DNA from: JBDIAG01 sp963835085
Lineage (GTDB): Bacteria > Actinomycetota > Actinomycetes > Actinomycetales > CAWJMD01
DNA length: 64,000 nt
NCBI GenBank assembly: GCA_963835085.1
Contig: CAWIED010000002.1
Coordinates: 310,001-374,000, forward strand
Direction of reading: 5' to 3'
This document shows positions 35,854-44,671 of the stretch, piece after piece. The notes beneath the pieces were generated by a model. It was not told the DNA's origin and ran no database searches. It saw only the letters and a list, made by a program, of their open reading frames with translations. Both the position numbers and the translations under genes were made by a program. Position 1 is the stretch's first letter, and the number at the start of each line of letters is the position of its first letter.

Positions 35854-37047
35854 TCAGCCCACCGCTGCGCGGGCGCTCACAAAGGCCGCCACGCACGCCC
35901 GCACGTCGCCTTCGGTGTGGGCAGCCGAGAGCTGCACCCGGATTCGGGCCCTGCCCTGCGGCACCACCGGATACGAGAACGCGATCACATATACCCCGCG
36001 GGCCAGCATGTCGTCAGCGATCGCGGACGCCCTGCGGGCGCCGTCGTCGCCGGGGAACATCACCGGAGTGATCGGGTGCTCCCCGGGTAGCAGGTCGAAT
36101 CCCTGCTCGCTCATCAGCTGGCGAAACAGAACGGTGTTGGCACGCAGCTGCTCGCGCGGCTCATGCGATTCGGCTGCCAGCCGCAAGGCCGTCAGGGAGC
36201 CCACCGCCACCGCCGGAGGCACGGCATTGGAGAACAAGTACGGCCGCGAGCGCTGTCGCAACAGGTCGACGATCTCCTGGTGGGCCGAGACATACCCGCC
36301 CGATGCTCCGCCGAGAGCCTTGCCCAAGGTGCCGGTGAGAATGTCGACCCGGGCCATCACACCGAATCGCTCCGGGGTGCCCCGGCCGCCCTCGCCCACG
36401 AAGCCGACGGCGTGTGAGTCGTCCACCATCACCAGCGCCCCGAACTCCTCCGCGAGATCGCAGATGCCTTGCAGCGGAGCGAGATAGCCGTCCATCGAGA
36501 AGACCCCGTCGGTGACGATCACCGTCCGGCGCGCACCGCGCGCGCCCTCCAACTGAGTGCGCAGGTCGTCGAGATCGGCGTTGCGGTAGCGAAACCGCCG
36601 AGCTCGGCTGAGCCGGATGCCGTCGATGAGCGAAGCGTGGTTGAGCTCGTCGGAGATGATGGCGTCGTCGGCGGCGAAGAGCGTCTCGAAGAGGCCGCCG
36701 TTGGCATCGAAGCAGCTCGAATACAAGATGGTGTCGTCGGTGCCGAGAAAGTCTGACAGCGCCCGTTCGAGCTGCTTGTGCGGCGCTTGCGTTCCACAGA
36801 TGAAGCGCACGCTCGCCATGCCGAATCCCCACTCGCGCAAGGCGTCTGCGGCGGCCTGCTCGACTGCGGGGTGATCGGCCAGGCCGAGATAGTTGTTGGC
36901 GCAGAAGTTCAGCGCCTTGCCGCCATCGGGCAGCGTGCTGATCATGGCCGACTGCGGCGACGAGAGCACGCGCTCGCGCTTATAGAGACCGGCGCCATCG
37001 ATCTCGGCGAGCGTCGCGGCCAACCCGTCTTTCAGCTCTCCATACAT
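35854..37047 (-). CDS. kbl: Glycine C-acetyltransferase (2-amino-3-ketobutyrate CoA ligase)
   Basis: Cleaves 2-amino-3-ketobutyrate with CoA to glycine and acetyl-CoA. The 397-residue alpha-oxoamine synthase has NFCANNYLGLADHP, FICGTQAPHKQLE, DDSHAVGFVGEGGRGTPE and the PLP-lysine segment TGTLGKALGGASGG. Start ATG 37047 has GAGG upstream; longer reading is possible but shares the threonine dehydrogenase end. It lies 8 bp after tdh on the same strand, completing the two-step threonine-to-glycine route. Confidence 0.95.
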   Translation of the reverse strand: MYGELKDGLAATLAEIDGAGLYKRERVLSSPQSAMISTLPDGGKALNFCANNYLGLADHPAVEQAAADALREWGFGMASVRFICGTQAPHKQLERALSDFLGTDDTILYSSCFDANGGLFETLFAADDAIISDELNHASLIDGIRLSRARRFRYRNADLDDLRTQLEGARGARRTVIVTDGVFSMDGYLAPLQGICDLAEEFGALVMVDDSHAVGFVGEGGRGTPERFGVMARVDILTGTLGKALGGASGGYVSAHQEIVDLLRQRSRPYLFSNAVPPAVAVGSLTALRLAAESHEPREQLRANTVLFRQLMSEQGFDLLPGEHPITPVMFPGDDGARRASAIADDMLARGVYVIAFSYPVVPQGRARIRVQLSAAHTEGDVRACVAAFVSARAAVG

Positions 37048-37055
37048 TGCGTGCC

Positions 37056-38102
37056 TCAGCTCCAATCCATGATGACCTTGCCGCACTGTCCCGATCTGGC
37101 CGCGGCGAAGGCGTCCGCCCACTGGTCTGCTGCGAAGCGGTGCGTGATGACCGAGCGGATGCGATCGCGCAGCACCTCCGACGTGCCGAGCATCGAGCTC
37201 ATCGCGTACCAGGTGTCGTACATCTCGCGGCCGTAGATGCCCTTGATCGTGATCATGTGCGTGATGAGCCGGCCCCAGTCCATGGGGTACGGAGCCTTCG
37301 GCAGGCCCAGCATCGCCACCCGACCGCCGTGGTTCAGGTGGGCGAGCATGTCGTCGAGGGCGCTCGGGGCACCCGACATCTCCAGCCCGACGTCGAACCC
37401 CTCTTTCATGCCCAGCGCGGTCATGGCCTCGCCGAGGTCTGACACCGACGCGTCCACGGTGTAATCGGCTCCCGCGTCCCGGGCCAGCCCGAGCCGGTAT
37501 TCGCTGACGTCGGTCACCACCACGTGCCGTGCGCCCACGTGCCGCGCCAACGCTGCGGCCATCACCCCGATGGGCCCGGCGCCGGTGATCACCACGTCCT
37601 CGCCCGCCATCGGAAACGACAATGTGGTGTGCGTCGCGTTGCCGAGCGGGTCGAAGAGTGCGCCCAGGTCGGGGTCGAGGTCATCGGGCTGCAGCCATAC
37701 GTTGGTGGCCGGGATGACCACGAAGTCGGCGAACGCGCCATCCCGGTTGACCCCGATGCCCTGGGTGTGGATGCACAGGTGTCGCCGGCCGGCCCGGCAG
37801 TTGCGGCACATGCCGCACACGATGTGGCCCTCGCCGGAGGCTCGCTGACCCGCCGTCACGTTCGTGACGTCGCGGCCCACTTCCACGACCTCGCCGTAGA
37901 ACTCGTGCCCGATCGTCATGGGGGTCACGACGGTGGCGGCGGCCCATGCGTCCCACGACTGCAGGTGCAGGTCGGTGCCGCAGAGTCCTGCCCGTAGCAC
38001 CCGGATCTTCACCTCGCCCGGACCCACGTCGGGTTCGGGAATGTCGACCAGTTCCAACCCTGGCGCCGCCTCAACCTTTCGCAATGCACGCACGGCTCTC
38101 AT
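37056..38102 (-). CDS. tdh: L-threonine 3-dehydrogenase
   Basis: Oxidises threonine to 2-amino-3-ketobutyrate with NAD. The 348-residue zinc MDR enzyme shows the catalytic zinc site (GLCGTDLH and GHEFYGE), the four-cysteine structural zinc lobe (CGMCRNCRAGRRHLC), and the Rossmann motif ITGAGPIGVMAA. It is transcribed ahead of kbl as an operon. The start at ATG 38102 is the only good candidate. Confidence 0.95.
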   Translation of the reverse strand: MRAVRALRKVEAAPGLELVDIPEPDVGPGEVKIRVLRAGLCGTDLHLQSWDAWAAATVVTPMTIGHEFYGEVVEVGRDVTNVTAGQRASGEGHIVCGMCRNCRAGRRHLCIHTQGIGVNRDGAFADFVVIPATNVWLQPDDLDPDLGALFDPLGNATHTTLSFPMAGEDVVITGAGPIGVMAAALARHVGARHVVVTDVSEYRLGLARDAGADYTVDASVSDLGEAMTALGMKEGFDVGLEMSGAPSALDDMLAHLNHGGRVAMLGLPKAPYPMDWGRLITHMITIKGIYGREMYDTWYAMSSMLGTSEVLRDRIRSVITHRFAADQWADAFAAARSGQCGKVIMDWS

Positions 38103-38232
38103 AGTGGCCCGTCAGCCTTGTCAACGGGCGCTCAGGGCGTGCGCCACCTCACATCCGGCACGGGATGCATCGCGCGCACACCGCGGTTATGAGTTGCGGA
38201 ACGGAACTGTCGAGACGTCGAAGCGCGAGGAA

Positions 38233-39669
38233 ATGTCACACACCGCCGGGCCCAAGATCAGCAGCAACGAGATTGGCGACGGCTCGCTTGCCGCTCTGAA
38301 CCCTCACGCCCAGCACCCGGAAGCCGGCGATCAAGCCGGGACGGTTCCCAAAGCCGGGGCAGCTCCCAAAGCCGGCCCGCCCGGGAGTCTGCCGGCGTTG
38401 ATCGTGTGGGGCGCCGGGTTGCTCGCCTACATAGTGGCCGTATTCGACCGCACCTCTCTCGGGGTGGCCGCCCAACAGGCCGGCGAACGCTTCCATATCG
38501 GGGCGGCCCAGTTCTCGCTATTCGTCGTGGTGCAGCTGCTCGTCTATGCCCTCATGCAGGTGCCCACCGGTGTGCTGCTCGATCGGTTCGGGCCCCGTTC
38601 GGTGCTGGCTTGCGGGGGCATCCTGCTGGCGGCTGGCCAGCTTCTCATCTCGCAGGTCACCACCCCAGAACTGGCCATTGCGGCCCGGGTGCTGGTGGGC
38701 ACCGGAGATGCCATGACGTTCATCTCCGTGATTCGCCTGGTGCCCAGTTGGTTTGCGGCCGAACGGGTTCCACTCATGACTCAGCTCACCGGCCAGTTGG
38801 GCCAGATGGGACAGCTGCTCAGCGCTGTGCCCCTTACCGCGGTGCTCGCCCACTACGGCTGGCCCACCGCCTACGCTGGAGCGGCGGCCGTCGGGATGCT
38901 GGGGGTGGTGGTGGTCGTCCTGCTCGTGCGGGACGCTCCGCCGGGCACCACGACGAGAGCTACCGCCCATGGCGCCCGCGAGATCGGCAGCGATCTGGCC
39001 CATGCGTGGTGGCACCCCGGCACCCGGTTGGGCTTGTGGACGCATTTCACGTCGCAGTTCTCCGGCATGGTCTTCGCGATCATGTGGGGTTTTCCGTTCA
39101 TGACCCTCGGCCTGCGCTTGTCTCCGGTGCTGGCGGGCACATTGCTGTCACTGATGGTGGTGGGTTCGGTGGTCAGTGGCCCGATCTTAGGTCGGCTGAC
39201 GGCTCGGTACCCGTTGCGCCGCTCGAATCTCGTGCTGCTCGTGGTCGGCGTCACGATCCTGGCCTGGACGGCGGTGCTGGTCTGGCCGGGCGCCGCCCCT
39301 ACCTGGCTGGTCGTCCTTCTCGTGCTGGTGCTGGCGATCAATGGGCCGACATCGATGGTCGGTTTCGACTTCGCTCGCTCGTTCAATCCTTCCAAGCGAT
39401 TGGGCGGTGCCACGGGCATTGTCAACATGGGCGGTTTCGTCGCGACCCTGGTGACGATCCTCCTTGTCGGCATCGTGCTCGATCTGCGCGGGGGCGAGGC
39501 CCACACGTTGACGGACTTCAAACTGGCCTTCGCCACTCAATACCTGGTGTGGGGCTTCGGCCTTGCGGCACTCTTGCGCACCCGGCAGCTCACCCGCCGG
39601 CGCCATGGCGCCCCACCCGACCATTTCCACCAGGCCGTCTGGCGGCATGTCCACGACCGGCTCAGCTGA
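38233..39669 (+). CDS. Major facilitator superfamily transporter
   Basis: A ~478-residue MFS permease. A soluble, Pro/Ala-rich N-terminal tail (about 55 residues) precedes twelve hydrophobic helices. Motif A is GVLLDRFGPRSV between helices 2 and 3. The profile resembles the anion:cation (ACS) and nitrate/glycerol-3-phosphate-like groups, but the substrate is not predictable. ATG 38233 has GAGG immediately upstream. It diverges from tdh-kbl and is not obviously part of it. Confidence 0.85.
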   Translation: MSHTAGPKISSNEIGDGSLAALNPHAQHPEAGDQAGTVPKAGAAPKAGPPGSLPALIVWGAGLLAYIVAVFDRTSLGVAAQQAGERFHIGAAQFSLFVVVQLLVYALMQVPTGVLLDRFGPRSVLACGGILLAAGQLLISQVTTPELAIAARVLVGTGDAMTFISVIRLVPSWFAAERVPLMTQLTGQLGQMGQLLSAVPLTAVLAHYGWPTAYAGAAAVGMLGVVVVVLLVRDAPPGTTTRATAHGAREIGSDLAHAWWHPGTRLGLWTHFTSQFSGMVFAIMWGFPFMTLGLRLSPVLAGTLLSLMVVGSVVSGPILGRLTARYPLRRSNLVLLVVGVTILAWTAVLVWPGAAPTWLVVLLVLVLAINGPTSMVGFDFARSFNPSKRLGGATGIVNMGGFVATLVTILLVGIVLDLRGGEAHTLTDFKLAFATQYLVWGFGLAALLRTRQLTRRRHGAPPDHFHQAVWRHVHDRLS

Positions 39670-39840
39670 GCGGGCCGACCGAGGGCTGCGACGGCGATGT
39701 CGTGTTTCTGTGGAGGGCTAGTGAGCCGTTTCTCGTAACCACGGGTGATCCTCAGGTTCGCCCGTTAGGCTGACCATCACGGGGTGACTGCACACAAAAA
39801 GGGCTGACGGCCAACGGCCGACACACAGGAAAAGAGGCCG

Positions 39841-41340
39841 ATGGCGGAACATCGAGACGACGACCGTGCCCGGCGTCGCCACCCCGTTCTGCGCCGCATT
39901 CTGTATGTGGTCGCATTCCTCCTGGCCGGCATCATCGGATTTGTGGCGTTCGCCGCCATCAAGCTGCAGAGCAACATCTCGTCCATCGACATCTCCGGGG
40001 CGCTGGGCCGCCGGCCCTCCGTAGAGGCCACCAGGAACTCCAGCACCGATCAGCTGCCGCTGAACATCCTGCTGGTGGGCTCCGACACCCGAAACATCGC
40101 CGATGTCGACGAGTTCGGGGGCACCAACTCGAGCACCACCACGGCTCATTCCGATACGACGATCCTGTTGCACGTGGCAGCCGACCGGAAGTCGGCGTAC
40201 GGCATCTCGATCCCGCGTGACTCCATGGTGCACCGCCCCAGTTGCAAGAACCCCGACGCGGTGCCGTTGGCTCAGGCGCCGCTGGGCATGTTCAACGCCG
40301 CGTATGAAGACGGGGGCATCGGCTGCACGGTGATGACCGTCGAAGCCAATACGGGCGTGCGTATCGATCACTATGTGGTGGTCAACTTCCAGAGCTTCAC
40401 CAGCATGGTCAATGCCTTGGGCGGCGTCGACATCTGCCTCAAGCAGCCGGTCAAGGACTCCTACACCGGGCTCAAGCTCCCCGCTGGCACCAGCCACCTC
40501 TCGGGCCTGCAGGCCTCGCAGTATGTGCGTGCCCGGCATGGCATCGGCGACGGGTCTGACATCGGCCGCATGCAGCGTCAGCAGGCGTTCTTGTCTGCCC
40601 TCATCCGGGAGGCCACCAGCTCGCAGCTCCTGCTTCGTCCCGACAAGCTGTACTCGTTCCTCGACGCGGCAACCAAGTCGGTCACCATGGATCCCGATCT
40701 GGCCAGCATCCGGTCGCTGACGTCGCTGGCGGCCCAGGTGCAAGACATCAGCCCTGGCAAGATCCAGTTCGTCACGGTGCCTACCGCTCCGTACCCGCCC
40801 GACCCGAATCGGCTGGAGTGGCTCACCGCCCAGTCCGACCCGATCTGGGAGGCCGTGCGCCTCGACAGCCCGTTGCCCGGACAACCGGGCTCCAAGGTGG
40901 GGGGCCACTCGACGGCCACGGCCAAGCCCACCGTGAGCCCCGCTGCGATCAGCGTCAAGCTCATCAACTCCTCGGGCACGTCGGGCCTTGCCCGCCAGGC
41001 CGGCAGCGCGCTCTCCGCCCAGGGCTTCGTGGTCACCGGCTACGACACCGGCAGCACGGCAGACGGTGTGCAGATCCGCTACCCGGCCGCTCATCCGGCC
41101 GGCGCGCAGACGCTGCTGGCAGCATTCCCAGGGGCGACGCTGACGCCGTCCTCGTCGCTGACGTCGAGCTACGAGGTCGTCATCGGGCGTGGAGCCGGGG
41201 ACGTGCAAGAGGTTCCCAACCGGGTCGGAAAGGGTGCCCTGCCGGCCCAGCCGCTCAAAGCCGCGCCGCTCTCGACGTCGCAGTCAGGCAGCAACCCCAC
41301 GCTGACTCCCCGCGTGGCCAGCGACGCCAGCTGCACCTGA
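39841..41340 (+). CDS. LytR-CpsA-Psr family cell-wall glycopolymer ligase
   Basis: A 499-residue LCP protein. One N-terminal transmembrane helix (about residues 18-40) anchors an extracytoplasmic LCP domain with LLVGSDTR, SDTTILLHV, SIPRDSMV and RARHGIGDGSDIGRMQRQQ, the last binding the polyprenyl phosphate. A LytR_C domain follows (about residues 350-410). These enzymes transfer teichoic-acid-like or arabinogalactan polymers to peptidoglycan. The tail is Ser/Thr/Pro rich and ends in Cys-Thr. ATG 39841 has GAGG upstream. Confidence 0.92.
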   Translation: MAEHRDDDRARRRHPVLRRILYVVAFLLAGIIGFVAFAAIKLQSNISSIDISGALGRRPSVEATRNSSTDQLPLNILLVGSDTRNIADVDEFGGTNSSTTTAHSDTTILLHVAADRKSAYGISIPRDSMVHRPSCKNPDAVPLAQAPLGMFNAAYEDGGIGCTVMTVEANTGVRIDHYVVVNFQSFTSMVNALGGVDICLKQPVKDSYTGLKLPAGTSHLSGLQASQYVRARHGIGDGSDIGRMQRQQAFLSALIREATSSQLLLRPDKLYSFLDAATKSVTMDPDLASIRSLTSLAAQVQDISPGKIQFVTVPTAPYPPDPNRLEWLTAQSDPIWEAVRLDSPLPGQPGSKVGGHSTATAKPTVSPAAISVKLINSSGTSGLARQAGSALSAQGFVVTGYDTGSTADGVQIRYPAAHPAGAQTLLAAFPGATLTPSSSLTSSYEVVIGRGAGDVQEVPNRVGKGALPAQPLKAAPLSTSQSGSNPTLTPRVASDASCT

Positions 41341-41417
41341 TCCGCGCTCGGCCGGTCCGCCCGGGTGAATGGTTTTTGCCCGGCCCCGTCCCTCCGGCTA
41401 GGCTTGAGCGCGGTCGT

Positions 41418-41508
41418 GGAGGCGTCGCCTAGTCCGGTCTATGGCGCCCGCCTGCTAAGCGGGTTTGGGGCTACAACCCCATCGCGGGTTCAAATCCCGC
41501 CGCCTCCG
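41418..41508 (+). tRNA. tRNA-Ser (anticodon GCT)
   Basis: Acceptor GGAGGCG/CGCCTCC, anticodon stem CCCGC/GCGGG with loop CTGCTAA giving anticodon GCT (reads AGC/AGU), a long variable arm, and T-arm GCGGGTTCAAATCCCGC. The 91-base length with a long variable arm fits serine. A terminator follows at 41520. Confidence 0.96.
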
Positions 41509-41519
41509 CCCAGGTGAAC

Positions 41520-41552
41520 GGGCCCGGTCTCTTGCAGACCGGGCCCTTTCTG
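41520..41552 (+). terminator. Terminator of tRNA-Ser(GCT)
   Basis: GGGCCCGGTCT (41520-41530) and AGACCGGGCCC (41536-41546) form an 11-bp stem with loop CTTGC, followed by TTTCTGTTG, a classic intrinsic terminator. Confidence 0.92.
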
Positions 41553-41688
41553 TTGTCTCGTTCCCCAGGCGGGCTGGGTGCTGGGTGCGACGGGCGCGCG
41601 TCCCCGCGGGCACCGCAGCAGGGGGACGGCGCATCGTGCGCCCGGGCCTTCGAGATGGCATCCGGAGCCTCATCGACGGAGGGGAGTG

Positions 41689-42486
41689 TCAGGCCTCGTC
41701 GAGAAACCAGCTGCGGCGCATGCCCGGCGGGCGTCCTGGCTCAAGGTAGTGCTCCACGCCGAACACGGCGGCGAAGACCGGTTCGGGCATGGCGAGCATC
41801 GCTCCGACGTCGGAGGTCTGGCTCGCGTGTGCGGCCAGGGCCGCGCGCTTGACAGCCAACTGGTCGCTGACATCGCAGGCCCAGTGCAGTTCGGCCTCGG
41901 GGGTGCCCATCGGGTTGCCGTCGTCCATGGGGTCGTCGGGATTCCACTCCTGGGTGGGCAGGCCCGCTGCCTTGGCCTGCTCAAGCTGGCGGCGCATGAG
42001 GTCGCGGTTCATGGTTCCCTCGAGCAGCCGCGGCGTACCCGCCAGCTCGACGGCGCGACGGGTCACATGGTGCACCTTGACGTGGTCGGGGTGGCCGTAG
42101 CCGCCGTGCCAGTCATAGCCGATGACGATGTCGGCCTGCTCCTGCCAGAGGATGTGGGCGAGCCGGGTGGCAGCCTCGTCGAGATCTGCTCGGACGAAAG
42201 CCCTCGTGTGATTGTTCTGCTCCCAGCCGGTCATGCCGGAGTCGGCGTAGTCGAGCCAGTGCACGCGATGCGTGCCGATGGCCGTGGCCGAGCCGGTGGC
42301 CTCCTTGCGGCGCCGGTCGACGACCGTCTCGCCGGGTGCCAGATCGTCGGGGGCCTCGCCGTGGTCGCCATTGGTGGTGTAGACGAGTACCACTCGGTGA
42401 CCCTCCGCGACGGCCCGGGCCATCGATCCGGCCGATTGCGAGGCCTCGTCGTCAGGGTGCGCATGCACGAAAACGATGGTTGACAT
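41689..42486 (-). CDS. PIG-L amidase, mycothiol S-conjugate amidase (Mca/MshB)-like
   Basis: A 265-residue LmbE/PIG-L zinc hydrolase. AHPDDE (residues 9-14) binds zinc, with the third ligand in GYGHPDH. Mca cleaves mycothiol S-conjugates to export detoxified mercapturates; MshB makes an intermediate of mycothiol. The protein is shorter than M. tuberculosis Mca (288 residues) and has a C-terminal signature MPEPVFAAVFGVEHYLEPG. I cannot separate the two, nor other PIG-L activities, so no symbol is given. It is monocistronic and convergent with the tRNA. Confidence 0.82.
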   Translation of the reverse strand: MSTIVFVHAHPDDEASQSAGSMARAVAEGHRVVLVYTTNGDHGEAPDDLAPGETVVDRRRKEATGSATAIGTHRVHWLDYADSGMTGWEQNNHTRAFVRADLDEAATRLAHILWQEQADIVIGYDWHGGYGHPDHVKVHHVTRRAVELAGTPRLLEGTMNRDLMRRQLEQAKAAGLPTQEWNPDDPMDDGNPMGTPEAELHWACDVSDQLAVKRAALAAHASQTSDVGAMLAMPEPVFAAVFGVEHYLEPGRPPGMRRSWFLDEA

Positions 42487-42518
42487 CCGCGCAGGATTGC
42501 ACGACCCACCGACACACG

Positions 42519-42549
42519 TCAGGCCCGCCCCAGACTGGGACGGGCCTGA
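42519..42549 (-). terminator. pckG terminator hairpin
   Basis: CAGGCCCGCCCCA (42520-42532) and TGGGACGGGCCTG (42536-42548) pair with one mismatch and a short loop, about 60 bp past the pckG stop and just upstream of the PIG-L start. It probably ends pckG transcription. Confidence 0.75.
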
Positions 42550-42611
42550 ACTATGAACTGAGCCTGCACGCTCGGCCAGAACGGCCGGGCCAGGCCCGAG
42601 ACGGTGCGGTC

Positions 42612-44459
42612 TCAGGCCTGCGCGAGCCGGGTCTTGAGGGTCTCCAACTCATCGCGCAGACCCGTGGGGACGGCGCCGATCTTGGCGAACCACTCATCAA
42701 TGAGCGGCAGCTCGGCTCGCCACTCGTCCGCGTCGACGTTGAGAGCCGTGCGAATCTCGTCGATGCTCAGGTCCAGTCCCTCGATATCGAGGGACTCGGC
42801 CGCCGGCACGAAGCCGATCGGCGTCTCGACCGCATCGGCCTTGCCGTCGAGGCGTTCGATGATCCACTTGAGCACGCGGGAGTTGTCGCCGAAGCCGGGC
42901 CAGGTGAAGTGGCCTTCGCTGTCTTTGCGGAACCAGTTGACCTGGTAGATCTTGGGCAGCTTGGAGGCATCGGCCTGCTTGCCGATGTCGAGCCAGTGGT
43001 TCATGTAGTCACCGGCGTGGTAGCCGATGAAGGGCAGCATGGCCATCGGGTCGCGCCGCACCACACCTACAGCACCCGTGGCCGCGGCGGTGGTCTCGGA
43101 GGAGAGCGTGGCGCCGATGAACGTGCCGTGCTGCCAATCGCGCGATTCGACCACGAGCGGGACGGTGGTGGCGCGGCGGCCGCCGAAGAGAATGGCGTCG
43201 ATCGGCACGCCGTTGGGGCTGTTGTACTCCTCGGCGAGCATCGGGCACTGCTGAGCCGGGGTGGTGAAGCGGCTGTTGGGGTGCGACGACGGCTCGCTCG
43301 ACTCGGGCGTCCAGTCGCGACCCTTCCAGTCGATGAGGTGGGCCGGCTTCTCCTTGGTCATGCCCTCCCACCACACGTCACCGTCGTCGGTGCGGGCCAC
43401 GTTGGTGAACAACGAGTTTCCCGCATCAATGGTGCGCATGGCGTTGATGTTGGTGTGCACCCCGGTGCCGGGGGCCACTCCGAAGAGGCCGTATTCGGGG
43501 TTCACGGCGTAGAGCCGGCCGTCGGGGCCGAAGCGCATCCACGCGATGTCGTCGCCCACCATCTCGGCCTTCCAGCCCGGGATGGTCGGCTCGAGCATTG
43601 CGAGGTTCGTCTTGCCGCAGGCCGAGGGGAAAGCGCCCGCGATGTAGTGCACGCCGCCTTCGGGCGAGGTGAGCTTGAGGATGAGCATGTGCTCGGCCAT
43701 CCAGCCCTCGTCACGGGCGATGGCTGAGGCGATGCGCAAGGCATAGCACTTCTTGCCGAGCAGGGCGTTGCCGCCGTAGCCCGAGCCGTACGACCAGATG
43801 GCGCGGTCTTCGGGGAAGTGCACGATGTATTTGGTGGAGTTGCAGGGCCACGGAACGTCTGCCTGGCCCTCGGCCAGTGGGGCACCCACCGAGTGCAGGC
43901 CCTGCACGTAGTCGGCGTCGGTGGCGACCATCTTGTCGAGTACCTTGGTGCCGATCCGCGCCATGATCTTCATCGAGACGACGACATAGGGGGAATCGGT
44001 GATCTCGACGCCGAACATGGGCACGTCGGCGTCGAGGTGGCCCATGCAGAACGGAATGACGTACATGGTGCGGCCCGCCATACAGCCGTCGTACAGGTCG
44101 GTCATGATGCCCCGCATCTCGGCAGGGTCCATCCAGTGGTTGGTGGGGCCGGAGTCTTTCTCATCCTTGGAGCAGATGAAGGTGCGGTCTTCGACGCGGG
44201 CCACATCGTTAGGGTCTGAGGCGCAATAGAAGGAGTTGGGCTTCTTCGCCGGATTCAGCCGCACAAAGGTGCCCGCCTCGACGAGTTCATCGGTGAGGCT
44301 GGTCCACTCCTCGGCGCTGCCGTCGACCCAGTAGACGGCCTTCGGCTGGGTCAGCGCAGCCACCTCGGCGACCCACTCGGTCAGCTTGGGATAGCCGATC
44401 GGGGGGGTGCCCACGGTGGGCACGTCGGCCTTGCGGGTCGCGCTGTCCATCGTCGTCAT
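42612..44459 (-). CDS. pckG: Phosphoenolpyruvate carboxykinase (GTP)
   Basis: Converts oxaloacetate and GTP to PEP, the key gluconeogenic step. The ~615-residue enzyme has the P-loop FPSACGKTNLAM, SMKIMARIG, and NPEYGLFGVAPGT. The guanine-nucleotide length (~610 in M. tuberculosis) is right. ATG 44459 is taken, with AGGAG about 12 bp upstream; the next ATG (44450) is also possible. It is transcribed alone, and a perfect palindrome lies in its upstream region (44641-44657). Confidence 0.96.
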   Translation of the reverse strand: MTTMDSATRKADVPTVGTPPIGYPKLTEWVAEVAALTQPKAVYWVDGSAEEWTSLTDELVEAGTFVRLNPAKKPNSFYCASDPNDVARVEDRTFICSKDEKDSGPTNHWMDPAEMRGIMTDLYDGCMAGRTMYVIPFCMGHLDADVPMFGVEITDSPYVVVSMKIMARIGTKVLDKMVATDADYVQGLHSVGAPLAEGQADVPWPCNSTKYIVHFPEDRAIWSYGSGYGGNALLGKKCYALRIASAIARDEGWMAEHMLILKLTSPEGGVHYIAGAFPSACGKTNLAMLEPTIPGWKAEMVGDDIAWMRFGPDGRLYAVNPEYGLFGVAPGTGVHTNINAMRTIDAGNSLFTNVARTDDGDVWWEGMTKEKPAHLIDWKGRDWTPESSEPSSHPNSRFTTPAQQCPMLAEEYNSPNGVPIDAILFGGRRATTVPLVVESRDWQHGTFIGATLSSETTAAATGAVGVVRRDPMAMLPFIGYHAGDYMNHWLDIGKQADASKLPKIYQVNWFRKDSEGHFTWPGFGDNSRVLKWIIERLDGKADAVETPIGFVPAAESLDIEGLDLSIDEIRTALNVDADEWRAELPLIDEWFAKIGAVPTGLRDELETLKTRLAQA

Positions 44460-44640
44460 GGTGGTGAGAGCTCCTTTGCCTGACCAAGGCGTCACGGGTT
44501 AGGCCACCTGATTGCAGCTGGCCACAACGCCATTTCCTCCACCGTAACCCGGTGCGGGAGAACGCAAAATACAGGGTCACCCAGGTGGGCGGTGAGGTGC
44601 CTCACAGCCTGACGGGGCCTGACAAAGGTCTTGAAATGTA

Positions 44641-44657
44641 TTGCAAGGACCTTGCAA
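44641..44657. promoter_or_regulatory. Perfect 17-bp palindrome upstream of pckG
   Basis: TTGCAAGG-A-CCTTGCAA is a perfect dyad around one base, 182 bp upstream of the pckG start and just past the lipoprotein stop. It is too tight for a terminator hairpin and looks like an operator. TTGCAA half-sites resemble those of RamB-type acetate regulators, but that is only suggestive. Confidence 0.55.
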
Positions 44658-44671
44658 GAACCGGTGCGAGG

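Noticed and set aside
41689..42486. A firm mca or mshB symbol for the PIG-L gene
   Set aside because: Only the shared AHPDDE/GYGHPDH motifs are readable; the two enzymes cannot be separated by eye.
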